Below are positions 1 to 5,741 of a stretch of 15,107 nt of DNA, in pieces (the first letter of the stretch is position 1; each line of letters opens with the position of its first letter). The position numbers and the translations under genes were made by a program. The stretch is from an uncultured Oscillospiraceae bacterium. GTDB lineage: Bacteria > Bacillota > Clostridia > Oscillospirales > Oscillospiraceae. The stretch is from contig CAPGBJ010000075.1 in the NCBI GenBank assembly GCA_948616425.1, positions 1-15,107 on the forward strand, in the 5' to 3' direction. The notes under the pieces were generated by a model that saw nothing but the letters and a program-made list of their open reading frames with translations, ran no database searches and was not told where the DNA came from.

Positions 1-2
1 CT

Positions 3-176
3 TTTGTGATGATCGGCAAGACCATCCTGCCGGTAAAGGCATGGAAAGCGGAGTATGCCAAGCTGACCGCCGAGAGGGAAACGCTCAACTGGCGGCAGCT
101 TGCGGCAGGAACTGCGGGAGCAGCAGCCCCGCAGGGCGCAGGATATGGAGCGGTAACGGACAGGACGGCGGGGTAG
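3..176 (+). CDS. C-terminal end of a relaxase/mobilization-like protein (5' partial)
   Basis: The reading frame is open from the window edge to TAG at 174-176 and gives 57 residues. The visible part, with a KAWKAEYAKLTAERETLN stretch, is a charged helical segment like the C-terminal tails of MobA/MobL-type relaxases of Clostridia elements; this is a family impression, since no catalytic motif lies in the window. After about base 95 the frame turns into a low-complexity Gly/Ala/Pro tail. The +1 frame there reads LRQELREQQPRRAQDMER and stops at TAA 154-156, which looks more like a natural coiled-coil tail, so a one-base indel or frameshift near 90-105 is possible. The gene converges on the minus-strand operon that ends at 257. 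Confidence 0.4.
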   Translation, partial: FVMIGKTILPVKAWKAEYAKLTAERETLNWRQLAAGTAGAAAPQGAGYGAVTDRTAG

Positions 177-196
177 TCAACATCTACCCTGCCGCC
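167..196 (+). terminator. Terminator-like inverted repeat between convergent genes
   Basis: GGGTAG (171-176) pairs with CTACCC (184-189) across a 7-nt loop, and GGCG (167-170) pairs with CGCC (193-196) after a small bulge. A T-run follows at about 207-212. It sits just where the plus-strand gene stops and faces the end of the minus-strand operon. The gap between hairpin and T-run is longer than in a classic intrinsic terminator, so the call is weak. Confidence 0.3.
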
Positions 197-201
197 CATC
201 C

Positions 202-239
202 AACGGTTTTTTATATGCCGTTTCCGTTGGCGGCTGGGG
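202..239. repeat. 38-bp repeat, copy 1 (distal end of degenerate unit)
   Basis: This segment matches 2266-2303 at about 32 of 38 positions in the same orientation. Its core on the minus strand contains AACGG and CCGTT arms around a CATATAAA-type loop, so it can form a small hairpin. Both copies lie at the 3' end of paralogous minus-strand genes (257-1090 and 2275-3198), which marks them as the ends of a duplicated unit. In this copy the arms extend to CCAACGG/CCGTTGG. Confidence 0.7.
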
Positions 240-256
240 ATATTATCCACATCCAT

Positions 257-1090
257 TCATGAAAATTTAAGTATGTTAAGTTGTCTATATCCTTTCAGCC
301 GGTCACGCAATTCATCATTGGGGAACTCCTCAAGTTGCTCTAAAAATAGTAGATCGCTTTTAATTCGTTCCGCCTCTATGTGCATCAAAATGATATCCTG
401 GGGATGTTCTGGTGGCTTTTTGCGCAGATTGCCATACAAATGCCCATCCTCTGGATAGTTGCTACACAAATCATCAAGAACATCAAGTGCCTCAAAATAT
501 TCTTGCCGAGGTATTTTCTTCTGCTTATAAAGTGCCGCTTTTTCTCGGGCTTTTTGTACCGCATCCGCAACGTCTTTATGCCGCATGGCTAAAAAGTCAT
601 GGAACGACATAAAATCCACTTCTGTGGTATGCAAAAAGTCCAATTCGTACATTTCACACAGGTCAACACCAATTTGATAAATATCTCCAAATTCAAACGG
701 ATTTTTTTGACGGCATATCCCAGCCAAAGACTCAACAAATTGGCATAGATAATCGGGGAATAATATTTCAATAGCGCACTGTTTCCACTCACTAATCCGG
801 CCATCATCCATTTTGTCTACACACTGATCGCACCAGTCAGCCAGTTGCTCTACAATATCCGTTTCTGGAACTTATCCTGCAAAAAGTGATTGCTCCAGAA
901 TATTAAGCAATTTTGAAAAATTCTTTGCGCCCTTTTTGTCGTACTTGACAAAGTAGGTAGTATAAAGCCGCTCTAAAGACATCAGGCATAACGCTAATTG
1001 CTTATCTCCAGATAGTTGTTCCATCTTCGCATCTAAAGGTGCTAATAAAATTTCCTCTTTATATTTGGATGCCTCTACATTGATGTCCAC
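257..1090 (-). pseudogene. Paralogue of the 2275-3198 gene, interrupted by one in-frame TAA
   Basis: Two ORFs, 1090-872 and 874-257, lie in the same frame and are separated only by TAA at 872-874. Joined, they would give about 276 codons. The joined product aligns along its length with the 2275-3198 protein: ALCLMSLERLYTTY with QICAMSLSRCQLQF; FAG-stop-VPETDIVEQLADWC with CDG-A-MITNEMLQGYVGWC; QIGVDLCEMYE with DIGADALFAYE; ERIKSDLLFLE...RLKGYRQLNI with ERIRADVQFV...RLQYYRTLDI. The stop therefore falls where the paralogue has a residue. Start is GTG at 1088-1090 behind GGAGGAGG, directly after the TAA of the upstream ORF. An internal ATG at 809-811 has no clear ribosome site. The product is mostly helical with no recognised domain; the N-terminal part faintly recalls DUF416. 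Read-through, decay or sequencing error are all possible. Confidence 0.7.
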
Positions 1091-1237
1091 TTATAACTTC
1101 CTCCTCCATAATAAACTGTCTCCAAAAGCCCACAAAATCGCCACAGTTACAATGATGCCAGCCACAACGCCCAGCCGTATCAGCAGGGGCTGATGTGCGT
1201 CAATAGCCATCCACTTGATCAACACCTTGGTACACAT
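1091..1237 (-). pseudogene. Tail fragment of the 4026-4736 membrane protein family (48 codons)
   Basis: The 48-codon frame ends in RLGVVAGIIVTVAILWAFGD, almost the same as the C-terminal membrane helix RLGVTTGIIVTVAALWAFGD of the protein at 4026-4736. The match begins around a shared Trp (W then about 6 residues then Q) and runs to a basic tail. The rest of that 236-aa protein is missing, so this is best read as a truncated copy left by recombination near base 1210. Its ATG (1235-1237) directly follows the TGA of the Imm49-like gene, and its TAA directly precedes the GTG of the next ORF, so it could still be translated by coupling as a one-helix peptide. Nucleotide identity with 4030-4125 is also visible. 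Confidence 0.65.
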
Positions 1238-2236
1238 TCACTTTTCCCAAGGGAAACCATACTTGGGCCGAGGGAGGTCCAGGTGACTGTAATCCATCGG
1301 AACAGTCTGCATCAGTTCCTTGGGGCAGTCTATGGTATCAATGGTCACTTCCAGCCCTCGCCGCACCGCCATCTTCGCCAGAAAGACAGCATAATTGGCC
1401 AGCAGAACTGGGGCATCACCATACTTGTCTGGTTCCCCTGTGCCCCGCAGACAGCTTATATAATTGTATAGGGCATTGTTGACCCCTTCCGTGTCTCCAT
1501 CCAAAACCGCCATAAGGCCCTGGGCATAAGACAGCCAGGTTTTGGGACGTTTTTTCGCCGTGTTCTCCAAGGCCAACAGTTGCTTCGCATGGCGGCGGGC
1601 TTCCTTGTCATCCCCATATGCAAGAAAGATGGTGGCCTTGCCTATAGGGTTTGCGTATCTCTGCTTTTTAAGGTTATGCTCCGGCAGCATCAGAATGTCC
1701 CCCAGGGTATGCACAAAGCTGTCTTCTGCATCGGCAATCACCGCCATCATGAATTTATCAATCGCTTTCAAAGACACAGCATACATGGTAATCAGATATT
1801 GATCCTCCTGCGGCCAATGGCACAGCTTTTCCTCACAGTAGGCCGCAAGATAAAAGTACTCCTTACAGCGTACAGTGTCTTTCCATTTGGCAAATGTATA
1901 TTCCCCACAGAAAGAATAGAGAGAAATCAGGACCTGGAATGTCTTGAACCCTATCAACAACTCATTATCAGGAATTTTATATCGCGTCTCTATTGTCAAT
2001 ACGCCATCTTTCCGAACCGGAAAGGGATAGGGGAATTGCTTGCCGCTGGCGATCAGCGCAGCAAGATCCCAACTGGCTTCTGGAGACTCTAACTTCCTTC
2101 GCCATTTCTCAATCTGCTGTATATGATTGCGAAATGGATTTATGTATTTTTTGCTTTCTTCCCTGTCCATCAGGTATTGTTCTTGAGCCCTGGTAATGTA
2201 TGGTAACTTTTCGCCAAAGCTATTTTCATTGCTCAT
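1238..2236 (-). CDS. Helical protein resembling the Imm49 immunity family
   Basis: The product is a 332-residue soluble, largely alpha-helical protein with no signal peptide or membrane segment. The C-terminal half has helical-repeat character: GKATIFLAYGDDKEARRHAKQL, then a VLDGDTEGVNNAL segment, then an AVFLAKMAVRRGLEV helix ending in a Pro-containing tail. This order resembles Imm49 proteins, predicted immunity proteins of polymorphic toxin systems; that assignment is from memory of the family pattern and no search was run. Start ATG at 2234-2236 has AAGGAGA eight bases upstream. The stop is followed at once by the membrane-protein tail fragment. No toxin gene is nearby, so if it is an immunity protein it is an orphan. 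It sits in the minus-strand operon between the two units that end in the 38-bp repeat. Confidence 0.5.
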   Translation of the reverse strand: MSNENSFGEKLPYITRAQEQYLMDREESKKYINPFRNHIQQIEKWRRKLESPEASWDLAALIASGKQFPYPFPVRKDGVLTIETRYKIPDNELLIGFKTFQVLISLYSFCGEYTFAKWKDTVRCKEYFYLAAYCEEKLCHWPQEDQYLITMYAVSLKAIDKFMMAVIADAEDSFVHTLGDILMLPEHNLKKQRYANPIGKATIFLAYGDDKEARRHAKQLLALENTAKKRPKTWLSYAQGLMAVLDGDTEGVNNALYNYISCLRGTGEPDKYGDAPVLLANYAVFLAKMAVRRGLEVTIDTIDCPKELMQTVPMDYSHLDLPRPKYGFPWEK

Positions 2237-2265
2237 GCTTACTGTCTCCTTGTACTTTTCTTTTT

Positions 2266-2303
2266 AACGGTTCTTTATATGCCGTTGACCTTGGCGTTTG
2301 GGG
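2266..2303. repeat. 38-bp repeat, copy 2 (overlaps the end of the 2275-3198 gene)
   Basis: It matches 202-239 at about 32 of 38 positions. The core AACGG...CCGTT arms (plus strand 2266-2270 and 2281-2285) enclose an 10-nt AT-rich loop, giving a small hairpin. The repeat spans the stop codon of the 2275-3198 gene and lies just upstream of the ribosome site of the Imm49-like gene. In the other copy the paralogous gene ends earlier, and the repeat is fully outside the coding region. Confidence 0.7.
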
Positions 2304-3198
2304 GACTACCAGTTTCCTCACTTGTTATATCCAACGTTCGATAATACTGGAGCCGCTGCCGAATGTCCTCCTTTGTCGGGCCTGCTGTGGTAACGAATTG
2401 AACGTCGGCGCGGATGCGCTCTAACTCATGTGTGGTCAGTACCAAATCCTCTGGAACAAGGGGGCGATATTCTGATTTTAAGCGTTTATGTTCAGCGAAT
2501 GCCTCACTCAAATACTTTTTGCCCTCACTCAAAAATAGCTGTGCCAGTCGCTCAAATTCCTCACGGGCCTGGGCTATGTCTTGGCCTTTGCTTTGAACAT
2601 CCTGTGATTCAATGAAAGCGTAAAGTGCATCTCGTTTTTGTCCAATTTCCTCTATGTCGGGATGGCAAGAGCGTATAAATTCATAACAGTTAAACTCGTC
2701 TGGATGAACTCCTTTAAGAGAACTTTCATAAGCGAATAGAGCATCGGCTCCTATATCAATCAATGCCTTTGTATCTGAATAGAATATTGCACTACGATAC
2801 ATTTCTTCGCACATCCAGTTTGAAAATGCCTCACCCAGACTTTGAATCACATCGGGTAAAACTCGCTTTCTCCACGGAGCCACATATCCGATATTGGTGT
2901 TTTCACAGGCTCTTTTAATTGCTAAACACCAGCCCACATAACCTTGAAGCATTTCATTTGTAATCATAGCACCATCACAGACAAAACGCTCCATTTCCGC
3001 CAATATGCGCTCATACCCAGGCAGAATATCTACCTGCGGGAAGAACTCAGCCACTGCCGCAAACTGGAGCTGGCAGCGTGAGAGGGACATAGCGCAAATC
3101 TGTGCATATTGTTCTGCGGTTTTGCACTGATCGTCAACCATTTGAAATGTTTTCTTGTATTCTCTCTTATAAAATTTTTCTCCAGACAGCTTAGACAT
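2275..3198 (-). CDS. Helical hypothetical protein, intact paralogue of the broken gene at 257-1090
   Basis: The 307-residue protein is charged and helical throughout, with no signal peptide or membrane helix. I do not recognise a named domain. It shares its whole architecture with the interrupted gene at 257-1090, most clearly in the last 45 residues (P-E-D-L-V-L ... ELERIRADV ... RQRLQYYRTLDI) and around IGADALFAYE. Compared with the paralogue it carries an extra tail of about 14 residues formed by the 38-bp repeat. Start ATG at 3196-3198 has AAGGAGA eight bases upstream. It begins two bases after the stop of the 3201-3539 gene, so the two are probably translated together. Its place among immunity-like genes suggests a similar role, which is inference only. 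Confidence 0.75.
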   Translation of the reverse strand: MSKLSGEKFYKREYKKTFQMVDDQCKTAEQYAQICAMSLSRCQLQFAAVAEFFPQVDILPGYERILAEMERFVCDGAMITNEMLQGYVGWCLAIKRACENTNIGYVAPWRKRVLPDVIQSLGEAFSNWMCEEMYRSAIFYSDTKALIDIGADALFAYESSLKGVHPDEFNCYEFIRSCHPDIEEIGQKRDALYAFIESQDVQSKGQDIAQAREEFERLAQLFLSEGKKYLSEAFAEHKRLKSEYRPLVPEDLVLTTHELERIRADVQFVTTAGPTKEDIRQRLQYYRTLDITSEETGSPPNAKVNGI

Positions 3199-3200
3199 GA

Positions 3201-3539
3201 CTATGTTCTCCTTATGGCACTTCTAACGTACTGCATAACAAATGGTGGGTGTTTGGAAATCCCCTCTTCAATCATTTTATCCATCAGCCTTTCTGTTTCC
3301 AGACAAGGGAGATTTTCCAACATCATCACTGTACGCAATTTTTGCGGGGATTTTCCTGCCTGATCTAATATGTGACCAATATATTCATAAACCGAGGCCC
3401 GGTCAGCTTCATCCAGAGACTTAATCCAATCCGCAGTTAGATATGCCCATCGCGCCTCGTAACAATGAAAGCAGCGATCAGGGGTATCTAATTTTTCATC
3501 ATATATCCGTATCAACTCCTGCATCCTATTTATGTCCAT
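3201..3539 (-). CDS. Small hypothetical protein (112 aa)
   Basis: The product is a soluble, helical 112-residue protein with a CFHCYEARW segment near residue 23 and no recognised family. The ATG at 3537-3539 has AAGGAGG upstream with a rather long spacer of about 14 bases; the in-frame ATG five codons further in is an alternative. Its stop lies two bases from the ATG region of the following gene, and 24 bases separate it from the SUKH-like gene upstream, so it belongs to the same operon. The single CxxC pair alone is too little to claim a metal site. Function is unknown; the neighbours suggest an immunity-type cargo gene. Confidence 0.65.
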   Translation of the reverse strand: MDINRMQELIRIYDEKLDTPDRCFHCYEARWAYLTADWIKSLDEADRASVYEYIGHILDQAGKSPQKLRTVMMLENLPCLETERLMDKMIEEGISKHPPFVMQYVRSAIRRT

Positions 3540-3563
3540 GGCAACACTGCCGCCCTCCTTATT

Positions 3564-3998
3564 TCAAAAGCCATAGCCCATTTCCTCGGCATAGACACTC
3601 CACATATTTTGCTCGTCAGCGAGTGCTGTTGGGTCTATTTTCTGTATGTAAGTGCGAAACGCTTTTTCGCACTGTTCACAACTTTTTATATCACATTCTT
3701 GATATACGCTTAAATATTTACTGCCGATACGAAGAAATTGCTCAAAGCTATTTGAACAATACTGATATATTTTATACATCGGCAAAATTGCCCTATACAC
3801 TTTACCGTCTAAATCGACAACGAGACAAATACTGCCGTTGTATTTTGGAATTTCCTCCGCAACAACAAGAACCTCTCGCCCATTGTAATTTTCAATATGC
3901 CATTCCTTTGGTGAAAGAAAAGTGAGAGGGTCAATTCCCTCCTGCGACAGTTGTAATTTTAATAGTTGGTCTTTAATTTTATCCCACTTTTCATTCAT
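3564..3998 (-). CDS. SUKH-like (SMI1/KNR4-type) putative immunity protein
   Basis: The 144-residue protein begins with a helix, then a LTFLSPKEW segment, followed by beta-strand pairs (REVLVVAEEIPKYNGSICLV and GKVYRAILPMYKIYQYCSNS) and a helix starting NSFEQFLRIGSKYL. The strand-strand-NS(x)EQF-helix order is the pattern of SUKH-4/5-type proteins, which act in the cytoplasm as immunity proteins against diverse nuclease toxins. This is a motif-level judgement without a search. ATG at 3996-3998 follows AAAGGAG at eight bases. It is the second gene of the operon, 27 bases below the membrane protein gene. No cognate toxin is visible. Confidence 0.5.
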   Translation of the reverse strand: MNEKWDKIKDQLLKLQLSQEGIDPLTFLSPKEWHIENYNGREVLVVAEEIPKYNGSICLVVDLDGKVYRAILPMYKIYQYCSNSFEQFLRIGSKYLSVYQECDIKSCEQCEKAFRTYIQKIDPTALADEQNMWSVYAEEMGYGF

Positions 3999-4025
3999 TT
4001 TGGCATCTCCTTTATATAGCCCCAG

Positions 4026-4736
4026 TTATCTATGTTTTTTCCGCTTTAACAGCCCATCCCCAAAAGCCCACAAGGCCGCCACGGTTACAATGATGCCAGT
4101 CGTCACGCCCAGCCGTAGCAGTAAAATCTGGCCGCTGTGTTCCTTGTACCAGCCATCGTCAAAGGCGTACACTACATTCTCCAAATCGGCTCCATACTCG
4201 GCGCAGATACTTTGCAGGTATGGCTTGGCGTAGGTATTTACCCCGGCCCTTGCGCTGATTGGGAGCGTGACGGCTTTCCCCTTGGCGAGATCGGCGGCAA
4301 GCCTACGGTCAAACAGGGCCAGCGCGTGGGAGCCGTCTGGAAACTCGATGATGTAATATTCGTTGTAGCCCGTCATCGCCCACAATGCGCTGGTGGTGGC
4401 CTGGGAGTAGTTCCGGGTGCGGTGGCCCACCACGGCGGTACTGCTCCGCCAGCGGGCCAGCTCATAGACACCAGTGGGGACGGCGTTCACCGGCTCCACC
4501 GTGAACTGCTCGAATGGGTACTGCGCCACGAAGTCCTCCGACCCGGTGACGCGGGGGATGTCCGCCCCGGCCTTTTTGCCGGTAAAGGTCACGGCTGCGC
4601 CAGCGGCCTCCACCTCGGCCTGGGTCACAGCGGCCTCGTTCCGGCAGAGAAATCCTTCCGGGCGGATGGAAAAGAAAATCGTTAGTACCACCAGCAGTGC
4701 CACAATGGAAACGGCTGTGTAAAGGATTTTTCGCAT
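4026..4736 (-). CDS. Two-pass membrane protein of unknown function
   Basis: The 236-residue protein has a membrane helix at residues 5-24 (signal-anchor type, after a short basic N-terminus), an extracytoplasmic or luminal domain of about 175 residues, and a second helix near residues 204-226 followed by a basic KRKKHR tail. That topology puts both ends in the cytoplasm by the positive-inside rule. The central domain includes a YNEYYIIEFPDGSHALALFDRR stretch, possibly a beta-rich fold; the family is not recognised. Start ATG at 4734-4736 has AGGTGAT upstream and lies about 27 bases below the predicted start of transcription. It is first in the operon and visibly more GC-rich than the genes that follow. 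A truncated copy of its C-terminal helix lies at 1091-1237. Confidence 0.75.
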   Translation of the reverse strand: MRKILYTAVSIVALLVVLTIFFSIRPEGFLCRNEAAVTQAEVEAAGAAVTFTGKKAGADIPRVTGSEDFVAQYPFEQFTVEPVNAVPTGVYELARWRSSTAVVGHRTRNYSQATTSALWAMTGYNEYYIIEFPDGSHALALFDRRLAADLAKGKAVTLPISARAGVNTYAKPYLQSICAEYGADLENVVYAFDDGWYKEHSGQILLLRLGVTTGIIVTVAALWAFGDGLLKRKKHR

Positions 4737-4769
4737 AGCATCACCTACAAAAAGTTTTTCCTGATTTTA

Positions 4770-4798
4770 ATTATAGTGATTTTGCTGGGGAACTTCAA
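4770..4798 (-). promoter_or_regulatory. SigmaA promoter of the 4736-257 operon
   Basis: On the minus strand TTGAAG (4793-4798) is followed by a 17-bp spacer and TATAAT (4770-4775), leaving about 27 bases of leader before the ribosome site of the membrane protein gene. An inverted repeat ACTTCAA/TTGAAGT (4792-4798 and 4815-4821) overlaps the -35 box and could be an operator. No other convincing promoter was seen inside the tightly spaced genes downstream. Confidence 0.7.
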
Positions 4799-4858
4799 GT
4801 GTCTTTTGGGGCATTTGAAGTGTTATCTGAACGCACCTTGATGGGGCGTTCTTTGCTA

Positions 4859-5338
4859 TCAAGTGGCAAGGTTGATGATCTCCAGCCCTTTCTTTTCAGC
4901 ATAGTCCACTGTATAGGCTGTCCCGCCGCTGTCCTTGGTCAGATAGCAGACACACACGCTGCTGTTGTCCACCAGGTGGCGGTTTCGTTTGAACATACAT
5001 CCTCTTGTGTACTGCCGGGCGGTGTAGACCACCTTATCCGCCTGGGCCTTGATGCGCTCATACTCCGCTATGTCCTCCGGCCTCCAGCTCCGTGTCTGCG
5101 TCAGGCAGGGCAGGACAAGGATCAGTTTTATGGAGGGGCAGTTCTCCCGCAGGCGGAGAACCGTCTGGGCGGCGAGGCAGTCAAATCCGCGAGCGCCCCC
5201 GGCCCCATAAAATCGGATACCCCTATCAATCAGGCCGGTGATCGTGGCCTCCAGTTTGGCGGCGAGTTCCTCCCGCCCCCATACCGGCAGCTCCCGGTGG
5301 CCGGTAAAACAACAGGTCTGTTCCCGCACCATACTCAC
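4859..5338 (-). CDS. SLOG-fold DUF1273 family protein
   Basis: The 159-residue protein starts with CCFTGHRELP, continues with a GGARGFDCLAAQTVLRLRE segment (the glycine-rich turn and helix of the Rossmann-like SLOG fold), then LVLPC and ends with RNRHLVDNSSVCVCYL and SGGTAYTVDYAEKKG. This order is characteristic of DUF1273/YpsA-type proteins, predicted to bind a nucleotide-like ligand; the precise role is unknown, and B. subtilis YpsA affects cell division. GTG at 5336-5338 is preferred because AAGGA lies eight bases upstream; the ATG two codons on is too far from that site. It has its own promoter and is divergent from the Xre gene at 5447. Small SLOG proteins recur in mobile elements of Clostridia. 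Confidence 0.8.
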   Translation of the reverse strand: MSMVREQTCCFTGHRELPVWGREELAAKLEATITGLIDRGIRFYGAGGARGFDCLAAQTVLRLRENCPSIKLILVLPCLTQTRSWRPEDIAEYERIKAQADKVVYTARQYTRGCMFKRNRHLVDNSSVCVCYLTKDSGGTAYTVDYAEKKGLEIINLAT

Positions 5339-5361
5339 CCCACATATCCTTGAATGGCTAT

Positions 5362-5391
5362 ATTATATCATTGTATTGCTATAAATGGCAA
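5362..5391 (-). promoter_or_regulatory. Promoter of the SLOG gene
   Basis: On the minus strand TTGCCA (5386-5391) and TATAAT (5362-5367) are separated by 18 bp, upstream of the SLOG start at 5338. The region lies between divergent genes, so the Xre protein encoded at 5447 could act here; no clear operator dyad was found. I could not identify an equally good promoter for the plus-strand Xre gene. Confidence 0.65.
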
Positions 5392-5446
5392 CTACCCTCC
5401 ATAAATAAATCTGCCGAGAAGTGATACCCTTTTAGCAGGAGGGGCG

Positions 5447-5680
5447 ATGCCTATGGAAACACAATATCAGGAGCAGTACATTCGCTTTGGATTGAAAGTG
5501 CAATACTACCGAAAATTGCAAGGACTGACACAGGAGGCATTTGCGGATAAGATCGGCAAGTCTTGGTCGTTTGTCGCCAAAGTCGAAAGCCCCACACGGG
5601 CCTTTGGCGTGTCGATGGAAACGATGTTCAAGATCGCCGAGGTGCTGGAAGTCCCTGTTTCAAAGCTGTTTGAGGAATAA
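5447..5680 (+). CDS. Small Xre-family HTH regulator
   Basis: The 77-residue product is essentially one helix-turn-helix domain: FGLKVQYYRKLQGLTQEAFADKIGKS forms helices 1-2 and the turn, SWSFVAKVES the recognition helix region, and TMFKIAEVLEVPVSKLFEE the closing helices. The recognition helix carries SWSFVAKVESPTRA. ATG at 5447 follows AGGAGG at about four to five bases, and the ATG two codons later (5453) has the more usual spacing, so either may be used. It is divergent from the SLOG gene and is followed within seven bases by a strong terminator, so it is transcribed alone. Single-domain Xre proteins usually bind DNA as dimers to repress neighbouring genes; the target here is not shown. 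Confidence 0.85.
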   Translation: MPMETQYQEQYIRFGLKVQYYRKLQGLTQEAFADKIGKSWSFVAKVESPTRAFGVSMETMFKIAEVLEVPVSKLFEE

Positions 5681-5686
5681 AAAAGA

Positions 5687-5731
5687 CGCCCTGGACGAAC
5701 TGTTTACAGTCCGTTCAGGGCGAATTTTTTG
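5687..5731. terminator. Rho-independent terminator, probably bidirectional
   Basis: CGCCCTG (5687-5693) pairs with CAGGGCG (5716-5722), and the stem extends inward to about 16 bp with two wobble positions around a TTTA loop. A run of six T follows at 5725-5730 on the plus strand, and a run of A at about 5679-5684 supplies T on the minus strand. It ends the Xre gene on one side and the double-SUKH gene (stop at 5742) on the other. Confidence 0.9.
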
Positions 5732-5741
5732 TTTAAGGGTA

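Noticed and set aside
41..262. 73-codon plus-strand ORF at the left edge
   Set aside because: It is out of frame with the relaxase-like segment, lacks a ribosome site and has a composition unlike a real protein.
4137..4685. 182-codon plus-strand ORF
   Set aside because: Antisense to the two-pass membrane protein; Gly/Val/His-rich shadow composition.
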